Source of the DNA: Acrasis kona
Taxonomy: Eukaryota > Heterolobosea > Eutetramitea > Acrasida > Acrasidae
Reading direction: 5' to 3'
Assembly (NCBI GenBank): GCA_026419775.2
Contig: JAOPGA020000224.1
Span: 1 to 20,087 of the forward strand
Length of the DNA stretch: 20,087 nucleotides
Positions within the stretch are counted from its first letter, which is position 1. Each line of letters begins with the position of its first letter. The position numbers and the translations under genes were made by a program. This document shows positions 1 through 7,453 of this stretch, one piece after another. Below the pieces are notes generated by a model. It worked only from the letters and a program-made list of their open reading frames with translations, searched no databases and was not told where the DNA came from.

Positions 1-1064
1 AATTCGTCGCTCTCTATATCATTAATCACAACATCCGAGTCTTTGATTTGAGATAGCTCGAATTGTTCCTGGAACTTTTGTGCACTTCTAGGGCTCATTG
101 TTGATTTTCTTTCTTTCATCTCCTTCAACATCAAATATTTTTGGTACTCTGACTCCGCATAATTTATATCCTGTCCTTCTTCCTGTACTTCTTTAAATAT
201 ACTCTTGCGTTGCTCATTGTGAGATTGAATTGCGCTTGCTACTACGCTAGCAATTTGGGAAGATGGTTGGCTAAAATTATTAGCAGTTTTCGGTCTTGTA
301 GTCACTGTGGAGCGACCGGTATTTCTTGATGATTTCCTGCTGCTTGGCATGCTCTTGTTTATGTTTTCAATGTGTGTCATTTCTTTTACATAATCGTCCG
401 TTTCGTCTCTAGATTTATACTTTGAAGGAGACGAAGGGCTATTACCCAAACTATTAGCAACACTTGATAAATTAATCTTGAGAGAATTTCGATTCAAACC
501 GGCCGGAGCTGTACTGTTGCGATTGGTCTTCTCCGGCGAGTTATTTCTCCCAACGCCTTCCATCAATGACTTTTTCGCTGGAGATGTCCAAATCTGTTGT
601 AATTGAACGGACTCTGGACTTTTAGTTATGTCGTTAATCCTCTCGCGCATTGACTGCAGCGAAATGTAGTTGGTGTCATCAAAAAATTTTGACTCATTCT
701 CCCGACCATCTGGTGGCGATACAGCTCCGGGCGTATTAGCTCTTTTGGTCGGAGACTTTGATGGCGATATAGGTGCCTCTATACTTAGCAATCCCTTCAT
801 CATTCTACTCGAAGACGATTCTTGATGAGTTATCTTTGGTACAGTTTCCATTTTTTTTAAGAGACTACTTCGAGAGCGATTATGTAGCGACATTTGTAAT
901 TCTTCTGGGTTCTTCTTTAAATACTTTCTTTGGACTGGTGTTTTTATTATTTTAACTTTAGTAGGTAGCGGAGATTTCGCTCTAATTATTGGATTTCTTG
1001 CTGGTGTGGTCATACTTAATGGTGTTCCCACTCTAGAATCAGACCGAGCACCAACTCCATTCAT
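1..1064 (-). CDS. Ser/Pro-rich disordered protein, 3' end cut by window edge
   Basis: An uninterrupted minus-strand frame of about 354 codons runs from ATG at 1064 off the window edge with no stop. The predicted product is basic and Ser/Pro/Thr/Asn-rich, with no recognisable fold. It has many S-P and T-P sites (for example SPSKSP, SPAKK, SPSSPSK, KTPVQ), typical targets of proline-directed kinases, and short charged helical stretches near the C-terminal part such as YQKYLMLKEMKERK. The same frame stays open upstream of the ATG to about 1125. A further coding-like segment (about 1150-1240, reading KGYSEELTKESRSYDHH) could join it by an intron, so the true start may lie further upstream. I do not recognise the family. 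A scaffold or cytoskeleton-associated role would be a guess. Confidence 0.7.
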   Translation of the reverse strand, partial: MNGVGARSDSRVGTPLSMTTPARNPIIRAKSPLPTKVKIIKTPVQRKYLKKNPEELQMSLHNRSRSSLLKKMETVPKITHQESSSSRMMKGLLSIEAPISPSKSPTKRANTPGAVSPPDGRENESKFFDDTNYISLQSMRERINDITKSPESVQLQQIWTSPAKKSLMEGVGRNNSPEKTNRNSTAPAGLNRNSLKINLSSVANSLGNSPSSPSKYKSRDETDDYVKEMTHIENINKSMPSSRKSSRNTGRSTVTTRPKTANNFSQPSSQIASVVASAIQSHNEQRKSIFKEVQEEGQDINYAESEYQKYLMLKEMKERKSTMSPRSAQKFQEQFELSQIKDSDVVINDIESDE

Positions 1065-1436
1065 TTTGTTGAAATCGACGTTCTCTATTGCCTCTAAAAC
1101 TGTAGATTTTTTGTAACTGTCAATCTTTTAAATTGAAGTTCTATTCTTTTCCTGAAATTAGTCAGTTTAATGCACTTTATATGATGATCATAGCTTCTTG
1201 ATTCTTTTGTTAGTTCCTCCGAGTATCCCTTAAAAACAGAATTTGTAATTTACTCAACTAACAATGTTACACCTTCACACAAAACTTGCAAGAAGTACGC
1301 TTTGGTCCATCAACAGATGTTATGTAAAAAGACCATCAAAAAACTGTCTCCTTTCCCCTGACGGAAATAGTAAAAAAAAAAGGAAAGGAACGCTCCCGCG
1401 ATTTTTCCACAATATAAATAAATGTTTATTTAAAGT

Positions 1437-1556
1437 ACAACAGTGTCAACAGATACTGCAACAACCCTTGCAACAGGACCGACCGCAACAACACCCGCCA
1501 ACGCAACTAGCATTGGCAACATCGACTGCAACAACCCTGGCAACGTAAGTGGCATC
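1437..1556 (+). repeat. Imperfect GCAACA/CAACA low-complexity repeat, copy 1
   Basis: The plus strand is a run of imperfect GCAAC/CAACA units, encoding Gln-rich or Thr/Ala-rich peptide depending on frame. It contains GACCGACCGCAACAACACC, closely matching the minus-strand sequence CCCGACCGCAACAACAG in the larger low-complexity block at 2820-3110. The two blocks are thus in inverted orientation. The unit ends at CAACGTAAGTGG, which contains a perfect splice-donor sequence, as does the end of the other block. Confidence 0.5.
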
Positions 1557-1566
1557 TGATGACGCG

Positions 1567-2030
1567 CTACAGCCTTCCTTTTTGCTTCCTTCTCTCTTCA
1601 TCTGCATCTTTCATAAGCTCAAAATACAGCATTGTTAGGAGAGTCTTTGTACACTGTGAAACAAAGAATTTGCATCTACAAATAGAACCATAACAAACTG
1701 ATGTCCAAATTGATGCTGTGTACTTCCATGAAAAATGTTTCTTGCTTGAAATTGAACAGCACAACCGGGCTTTGTGTGATAAACGACATGCACGCAATGT
1801 AAAATTATAACCTCCGTTTTCAAATATTCCAAAATTACAACAACACAGTGCGCCTGGACTATCCTTAGTGTAGTGATGGACAATGCATAGCTTCAAAAAA
1901 TCGAAAGTGTCTTTCGTGCTCCGATATCCGGGTCGCTTTAAAGAAAGTATCTGTTCAAAGCGTCTTACACCCAACAAAATTTGGATTGCTTGTCAATGTT
2001 TCACAGGCCTTCATCAATTCAATGACGCAT
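1567..2030 (-). pseudogene. Unrecognised Cys-rich coding-like stretch, frame interrupted
   Basis: Two adjoining minus-strand frames look like protein but do not form one clean frame. The upstream part reads KDQCVIELMKACETLTSNPN and the downstream part (about 136 codons from a non-ATG start at 1977) contains FEQILSLKRPGYRSTKD, FDFLKLCIVHHYT and a Cys-rich middle, ending in a charged tail. No family is recognised. A very short intron at the frame change, a one-base indel, or decay of an old gene would all explain it. There is no clear promoter or start codon, so this is reported as a probable remnant or unresolved exon. Confidence 0.3.
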
Positions 2031-2412
2031 TGGTCTTTGCGTAATTGATGTTTTTATTTTGGTTGATTTGACCTTACAATAAATCTGATATAATATAGAT
2101 GCTTGACGTCTGTGAGCACTCGTAAAGCATCGTACAAGTACTAGACTCCATACTAGTGTGTAACAAAGGTGTATATCTAATCTATATACTCCTATCTTCT
2201 ATAATCTTCCAACCAAGTAATTTGCAAGATATAGATGTTAATCGAATTGTACAATAAAATTTTGTACAGTATAAAATGTTGAGCAGTGTCTACAAATCCT
2301 ACTCCTTTTACTAGTCTTGGACTGAACACTGAGTACGCAGATGATGCATTTCCGTGGAAATGTATATAATTTGCTTTCAAAGAGATTCACACAATCCGTA
2401 ATAAACTAACAT

Positions 2413-3572
2413 TTATTTACACCGTTGCTTCTTTGGCCGCTCTTCTCCTTTTGTTACTCCCCTTGCTGCTCTTCTTATTTCCTTTCCAGCCAGGTCTGCA
2501 AATGTCTCCACTTTGTTCCAGACATATCTGACGAAGAAAATTAATTTCAGAAGTCATTGACCAAAGTGGCAGATGGAATAAAATCAGATTCTACCAAGTC
2601 TTGCTGAAGGCATGTAGTCACCCTCCGTGCTAGATTCTGTAGAGCTTGATGAATCATCCTCTGAGCTAGATGGTTTTTGCACCGCGTCGTTTGACTCTTG
2701 CACAATGATATCTAGGATCTGTTCAACATTGTCCGAAACTTACATCAGAATTTCTAATGTCCGTTGCACTGCTGGGGACATACTGGCTCTGTACGCTAAC
2801 CACCTCATTGAATCACCTCGAGTGATACTACTGTTGTTAGAATTGTTGATGCTGTTGCCTCCAACAACATGGCTAGTGCTAATGCCAGAGGTGTTGTTGC
2901 GGTTGCTCCTATTGCAAGGGGATACTGTTGCAGTTTGTGATGTTGCTGAGGTTATTGTCAATGCTGTTGTTGCGGTCGGGGTGGTAGCCAGGGCTGCAGC
3001 TGGTTGGTAGTGTTGCCGGGGTATTGTTGCAGTTGATCCTGTTGCTGGGTTGTTGTAGTTGGTGTTGTTGCCGTTGATGAACTTGCCAAGGATGATGTTG
3101 CCGGGAATGTGAAACTATATAGTTAGATTCTTGTTCAAATTCAATAATATACCCTCGCATTCAATTTTCTTCCATCACCTTTTCAAACCTACAACTGTTA
3201 TCGCAAACATTGTGTGGTTACTGAAAATTTCACAAGTCAACTAATAAATGATAAATATAAATGAGGATAAAAATGGATATACAAATTTGTCGTGGCCGCG
3301 AGGAGAGGGCAAAATAAAAAGGAGAAAGGGAGAAAAGGAGAGGGGAAACTGAGTTGTCTCCTTGTACTCTCAAACAATCATTAATGAAACACATAGCTTT
3401 CTTGCAGAAGATGTCCACCAATACGCAAAGCTTATGAAATCAAATCATTAAGAGAGTACCAAGGGACAGGTACCACTTCCGCTGCTCTGGCGGATTCGGT
3501 TGTGCGCGAACGGTTATGAAAATCGATTTGAGATGGTTTTGGTTTTGTTGTCACTCCGTTTGTGCTATGCAT
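2413..3572 (-). CDS. Thr/Asn/Gln-rich protein, probable multi-exon gene, unrecognised
   Basis: The pieces on the minus strand are as follows. ATG at 3572 opens a coding-like exon (MHSTNGVTTKPKPSQIDF ...) to 3474. A 43-nt GT-AG intron (3431-3473) joins it in frame to LCVLVDIFCKKAMCFINDC. A second exon, 2744-3114, is preceded by a textbook 38-nt intron (3115-3152, with TCTAAC just before the acceptor). It encodes FHIPGNIILGKFING, then a long Thr/Ala then Asn/Ser tract, then MRWLAYRASMSPAVQRTLEIL. It ends at a perfect donor, GTAAGT, at 2743. Joining to 2527 keeps the frame and gives a basic tail ending KGEERPKKQRCK and TAA at 2413-2415. The last intron would be 216 nt, five times the local norm, and contains an in-frame Ser/Glu-rich stretch that could be an alternative exon. 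The exon or exons between 3114 and about 3350 are unresolved. The family is unknown. Confidence 0.4.
2820..3110 (-). repeat. Imperfect GCAACA/CAACA low-complexity repeat, copy 2
   Basis: On the minus strand this block is built of imperfect CAACA, GCAAC and AACAAC units. It forms the Thr/Ala- and Asn-rich middle of the predicted protein in this region. It resembles the plus-strand block at 1437-1556, in opposite orientation. Confidence 0.55.
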
Positions 3573-3973
3573 GTTGTTCTACTGCTGTCTGATCTTGTTT
3601 GTGTGGACAATGTCAACAATTGCATGATTGCGGAACTGGTATGCCCAATAAATGGCGTAATATAAAAAGGTACGTGTTACATTACCTACAAGATTGCAAA
3701 TTGGGTTGCAGAAATATTTCTTGTCAAAAGAGAGTCTATGTATAAGGGATTTCTATTTATTTTTTTAATTACTAGGCTGGTCAGTAACATTCTCGTTACT
3801 GACTTACCTCGTTACTGACTTACCCTTTGAAGTCATCAGAACGCATACGAATACAGTAGGAAAACAATAAATTAGTTCGAATACTCTTCTATCCATCTTC
3901 TTTTTCACTGCATACATCCATAGCTGCGTATTATAAATTGATAGAACTGTACATTAAATTGTTTGGTTTGAAT
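3573..3973. other. Intergenic region between divergent genes
   Basis: This is the gap between the minus-strand ATG at 3572 and the plus-strand ATG at 3974. It is AT-rich, with a TATAAAAAGG-like string near 3660 and a T-rich run near 3755. An open plus-strand frame from about 3863 continues into the next gene and may be coding or 5' leader. A short direct and inverted repeat lies at 3780-3824. I see no RNA gene. Confidence 0.4.
3780..3824. repeat. Tandem 16-bp duplication with stem-loop
   Basis: TCGTTACTGACTTACC occurs twice back to back (3793-3808 and 3809-3824). Just before it, GTCAGTAAC (3780-3788) is the exact inverse of GTTACTGAC (3795-3803 and 3811-3819). The first pair can form a 9-bp stem with a 6-nt loop. 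It may be a regulatory palindrome upstream of the small gene at 3974, or chance slippage. Confidence 0.5.
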
Positions 3974-4238
3974 ATGGCTTCTATAAGGAAAGCAGGAGAT
4001 AGTTGCGTAGTGGTGAAGGGACGCATAATACCACAGTCCGATAGGTTGTACGTACCGTCTAAACATTGGGAGGCCGTTTGCAAAGTATTTATAGAGTCCA
4101 TAAAGGACGAAGTCTGTCTTTCAGTATATGACAAACAAATATGTCCCTGGATTTGAAAACTAGAATCACCTCAGCACAACCTGTGCCGCTTGCGCTCAAA
4201 AAAGGTACGCAGAGAAGAGCCTGAGCCATCGTATCTAA
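3974..4238 (+). CDS. Small unrecognised protein, two exons
   Basis: ATG at 3974 opens a 50-codon exon (MASIRKAGDSCVVVKGRIIP ... DEVCLS) ending at 4123. A 40-nt intron, GTATAT...AACTAG (4124-4163), matches the size class of the other introns here and joins phase 0 to phase 0. The second exon reads NHLSTTCAACAQKRYAEKSL and ends with TAA at 4236-4238. The product would be 74 residues. Without splicing the frame stops at 4156. The same frame is open upstream to about 3863 with no other ATG, so an upstream exon is possible. A CxxC pair (TCAAC) is present in exon 2, but I recognise no family. Confidence 0.4.
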
Positions 4239-4587
4239 TCATGTACTGCACCGTGTTCAAGTAGAGAGCATTCGAAAGCAACTGCTTGCTGATGTCATAT
4301 GTAATTACAGTCTTTGAGATTATATAAAGTTGACCATATTATTTCCGTTAAAACTGATCATATTTAGTTCTGTACAAAAGTTGCGGTCGGGAATTTCAAT
4401 TTTCGTCAATGTAAAGCAGATCAAATTTTGACCTGGTCAAATTCTCTAATAAATGCCGCAGATTTTCTAATCTATTTTTCATACCCCAAACAAACAAAAA
4501 GCATCAAACAACAGGACAGAGTCCAACAAGTATACCAAGACTAGAAAGCCTCAAGTAACAAATCGTTATCAAACAAACAACCCAACA
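4239..4587. other. Intergenic, upstream region of the 4588 ORF
   Basis: This is an AT-rich spacer. From 4490 to 4587 it is A/C-rich (CAAACAAACAACCCAACA just before ATG), like a 5' leader. I see no gene, tRNA or repeat in it. Confidence 0.4.
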
Positions 4588-4791
4588 ATGGTCCAACCTT
4601 CTGCCTCTTTCGCTTCTATTGCCGCTCGCAAGGAAGTAAGCAAGCCAGACTCACAGGTGAAGCTTGTAAACAGAACAAGGAAGGACTCATTAACTCGTCT
4701 AAACGAGAATCGTTGGAATGGTATCGTTTACTACGAAGCAGGCGTCAGCTCTTTCCACCAACCAGAGGAAGAGTACATGTACAGCACCTAG
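4588..4791 (+). CDS. Small unrecognised ORF with coding-like continuation to about 5050
   Basis: ATG at 4588 sits in a good context after an A/C-rich leader and opens 67 codons (MVQPSASFASIAARKEVSKP ... EEEYMYST). The product is polar and charged, with no recognised domain. There are alternatives. GTAAGC...AACAG (38 nt, starting at 4636) is a possible intron that would give a different 63-residue product ending HVQHLEHYQ. Two more coding-like segments follow: one reading LFNCREACFCRGSTELKLLD and ending at 4942, and one reading MYMRQRRSTLWNNQ ... CDLCKIRE and ending at about 5049. They lie in different frames that meet at a run of six A. The three pieces may be one longer gene whose exons I cannot resolve. 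Confidence 0.35.
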   Translation: MVQPSASFASIAARKEVSKPDSQVKLVNRTRKDSLTRLNENRWNGIVYYEAGVSSFHQPEEEYMYST

Positions 4792-5063
4792 AGCACTACC
4801 AATAAATGTAATATTATTTAACTGTCGAGAAGCTTGTTTTTGTCGAGGGTCAACAGAACTTAAACTTTTAGATGGATGGTTTGCTTACCCTTCTTCAGAC
4901 GACGAGAACTTCGGCATAAGCAACAAAAAACGATGTACATGAGACAAAGGAGAAGCACTTTGTGGAACAACCAATCGGAAGGGCACTTCGAATCTCAATT
5001 ACAACTAGCAAGGAGTCCATTTTGCGATTTATGTAAAATTCGTGAGTAACATTTAACAACAAT

Positions 5064-6890
5064 TTAATTTGCGATATTATCTAATCTAACCCTTTCATAC
5101 TTCAAAAGCATTGACTCTCGACCATACAGCAGTTTGCATTGTGCCTGAAATGTCATCGTAATCCTTCTTACATACTTCTCTTGGGACTTTTTATCGACAC
5201 TCCATTTCGCTTTCTTATGATATCTATGTACTAAAAAGATATCATGCATAACGTAGTATTTGAAATCTTGCAACTGAAGTAGATGATGGTACATTACTTT
5301 ATCATTTCCGTAGAAAATGAAATCTTCAGGATACAAAGGAAGCATATGCGTAGATCCAACGACATATGGCTCAAACGGAAACTTATTTTTGATTTGATAT
5401 GGCCGATTAGATTCATACCATCGAGAATAATCAACAAGAGAGTGCGCTTCAAATGTAGAATTCCATAACACAGGGAACGCTTTACCTGAATCTACTAACT
5501 GCAATAAATCCTTTTTTGATTTAGGGACTTGTACATTTTGACCAATCTCAAATGCAGGTATCACTAAAACACTTCTAGTGGAGCGAAGTGCTTTTAAAAA
5601 TGGTTGACTTAATGTGCGAAAATTAGGAGGTTGAAAATAGGGTACGTTGCCATTTTCATCTAATTTGTCTCCATCCAGTACATCAACAGAATTTACCATT
5701 CGGCCCACAACTTCAAGTCTCTTTACATAATGGTCGTCAATATTGGAAGAGGGTATAAAATCAGCATCAATCATTAACATCCACTCCGAATCGACAAGCT
5801 GCATTGCTTGGTTCCTGAGGATATTTACAGGATAGTTTGTTTCAATCTTGCTACCTTCGTATAAGAATTTGTTAACAAGACACATGACACGTATTTGTAC
5901 ATTTATTAAAGATTTTTGTTTTTGAACAATATATCTCTTTATAACACCGCACTCTTGTTTGTCTTTGGCAAGAAATGCAACAGCAAAGTGGGTATTCCCT
6001 GAATTTAGGATTAAATCTAAACTAGACGAGCGTTCCATGGATAAATGTACTCCAATGGTGAGTAGATTAGGTTTATATAATGTTCTTTCTTGGCAGTGTT
6101 TAATGTAATATCTTGTTAGCATGTAGAGTCCTTGGTCACTTTGTTTGATGTGTGTTATAAGCTTCTTAGTCAAAACTCTCCTTGCATCAACAAAATTAAT
6201 GTACATTTGATGTTGATGATCATGTTCAATATCTCTCATTATTATAGATACGATATCAAGGCATTTGTTGGGTAAGATAAACCATATCACGTTAGGAGTG
6301 TTATTGTCGAGTTGTGAGTTGCTTAGCGGGACGGCTGCCTCGTTCTCATTTAGCCAGAAACTGTGAAGACCTCTGGAGGGGAGAAAGTAAAGAAGCATAT
6401 CTTTGTGTGCATAGAATAGTTCCTTGTTTTTGTCTAGTACTTGAGCCATAAACATTCTTCCTGGAGTGAGATACCTTACACCTCCATAGAGGGTTTCTAA
6501 CGAGAATCCTGGTTCAAGTAGAATAAAGTGCCCCTTTCGAGAATTTATCAGAGAGAGTCCCATAAGATACATTTCTGGGATACTGCACATGCCAACTTCA
6601 TTTGGATGGGTTGCGATCAATCTCAAATTCCTCCTTGGGGGATGTGTTTTGTCAATATCTCTACACACTACACATATAAAATCCACATTGTCTGTTGTTA
6701 TATGTTCGGTATTATCAATCAGCCATTTGATGTGGAGCTCATTCTCGGCATAGGTGATTACTGTTAATTTATCGAGTTCATCATTTTCTTGGTGCCTCAA
6801 TATCCAAACAAGAAGTGTAAGTTGTGTTATTACTGTGACGCTCAATATCAAATTTCTTTTGAATAAATAGTGTACGAAGTGTCCCAACAT
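5064..6890 (-). CDS. GT49-type glycosyltransferase (LARGE/B4GAT1-like), type II membrane protein
   Basis: The product is 608 residues from ATG at 6890 (the frame is open further upstream, but only from a GTG). A short basic N-terminus (FKRN) precedes one membrane segment (about residues 13-31, LILSVTVITQLTLLVWIL). This is the usual type II Golgi anchor, with the catalytic part lumenal. The C-terminal half matches the GT49 fold of B4GAT1 and the second LARGE domain: VAFLAKD, then YPVNILRNQA followed by MLMIDADFIP, whose D-A-D (about residues 375-377) is the metal-binding DxD. Near the end comes PFEPYVVGSTHMLPLYPEDF followed by YGNDKVMYHHLLQL and FLVHRYH. Known family members transfer glucuronic acid in matriglycan synthesis. 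The acceptor and donor here are unknown. The N-terminal half (about 40-280) is not clearly a second catalytic domain. The coding sequence has no intron. Confidence 0.85.
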   Translation of the reverse strand: MLGHFVHYLFKRNLILSVTVITQLTLLVWILRHQENDELDKLTVITYAENELHIKWLIDNTEHITTDNVDFICVVCRDIDKTHPPRRNLRLIATHPNEVGMCSIPEMYLMGLSLINSRKGHFILLEPGFSLETLYGGVRYLTPGRMFMAQVLDKNKELFYAHKDMLLYFLPSRGLHSFWLNENEAAVPLSNSQLDNNTPNVIWFILPNKCLDIVSIIMRDIEHDHQHQMYINFVDARRVLTKKLITHIKQSDQGLYMLTRYYIKHCQERTLYKPNLLTIGVHLSMERSSSLDLILNSGNTHFAVAFLAKDKQECGVIKRYIVQKQKSLINVQIRVMCLVNKFLYEGSKIETNYPVNILRNQAMQLVDSEWMLMIDADFIPSSNIDDHYVKRLEVVGRMVNSVDVLDGDKLDENGNVPYFQPPNFRTLSQPFLKALRSTRSVLVIPAFEIGQNVQVPKSKKDLLQLVDSGKAFPVLWNSTFEAHSLVDYSRWYESNRPYQIKNKFPFEPYVVGSTHMLPLYPEDFIFYGNDKVMYHHLLQLQDFKYYVMHDIFLVHRYHKKAKWSVDKKSQEKYVRRITMTFQAQCKLLYGRESMLLKYERVRLDNIAN

Positions 6891-7079
6891 GAATTTTGAC
6901 AGGATTACAAAAGGTGCAGTATGAAGCTTGTTTTTGGATGAGTGTGTTTGATTCACAACATTCAGGCAGGAGGTATTGTATTGTCACAACAAAACATTTG
7001 AACGTTTTACTTTACGGATACAGAATTAATTTGCTTAGGGTAAAATTTTATTACTGTTACATAGATTCAAGGTAGGATT

Positions 7080-7358
7080 CTACCACAAACTAATACCGTT
7101 TGGTCCGGTGGGTGTCACATCATCAGACAAAGTATCTGCTTTTCCACCAGCATTATAACGTGATGCTGTCTTTGGGCGTTCAGGTGTGGTTCTCAATTTT
7201 CCAATGGTTATTTCGCCGTTGGTCTTTTTGTTCACATACTCTACAATCTTACTGACGACGTCTGGGTCAGAGATTGTCTTGACCTGATCATCAAGACTAG
7301 TTTTGGCAAAAGCTGCCACAACCAACAATACAAACGCAACGATGAATAGTGCCCTCAT
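7080..7358 (-). CDS. Small secreted protein, unrecognised
   Basis: The product is 92 residues from ATG at 7358. The N-terminus is a clear signal peptide: MR, then a hydrophobic core (ALFIVAFVLLVVAAF), with probable cleavage after AFA before KTSLDD. The mature part of about 74 residues is polar, with VKTISDPDVVSKIVEYVNKK, then a Thr/Pro/Gly-rich tail ending PTGPNGISLW. It has no cysteine. An AATAAA lies about 35 nt after the TAG stop. It is divergent from the XRCC2-like gene, with 95 nt between the start codons. Its function is unknown; it could be exported or lysosomal. Confidence 0.7.
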   Translation of the reverse strand: MRALFIVAFVLLVVAAFAKTSLDDQVKTISDPDVVSKIVEYVNKKTNGEITIGKLRTTPERPKTASRYNAGGKADTLSDDVTPTGPNGISLW

Positions 7359-7453
7359 GTTGTACTTCGACTGTACTGCTAGTCAACTATTTAATTTAAA
7401 TTTGGTGAAGCAAAATATTACAAAAACCATTCGAAAGTAGAACATTTTTTCCA
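7359..7453. promoter_or_regulatory. Short divergent promoter region
   Basis: Only 95 nt separate the start codons of the secreted-protein gene (minus) and the XRCC2-like gene (plus). The gap is AT-rich (TATTTAATTTAAATTTGG) and must hold both core promoters and 5' leaders. No specific motif is certain. Confidence 0.5.

Larger units (their letters stand above)
1065..2412. other. Gene-poor region with short coding-like fragments
   Basis: I see no complete gene here. From 1264 to 1548 the plus strand has a frame that becomes Gln/Thr-rich because of GCAACA-type repeats. From 1567 to about 2030 the minus strand has a coding-like stretch in two adjoining frames: first KDQCVIELMKACETL, then a Cys-rich part containing FDFLKLCIVHHYTKD and ending DADEERRKQKGRL. 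A Cys/His-spaced frame of about 36 codons (CIICVLSVQS ... ICRHCSTFYTV) lies on the minus strand around 2235-2345. These could be exons of an unrecognised gene or remnants of an old insertion. No terminal repeats, target-site duplications or transposase core were visible. Confidence 0.35.

Noticed and set aside
1110-3480. Whole region as one mobile element
   Set aside because: No terminal inverted or direct repeats, target-site duplication, reverse transcriptase, integrase or transposase core could be found by eye.
6891-6956. N-terminal extension of the glycosyltransferase from a GTG at 6956
   Set aside because: A eukaryotic gene should start at ATG, and ATG 6890 gives a normal type II membrane topology.
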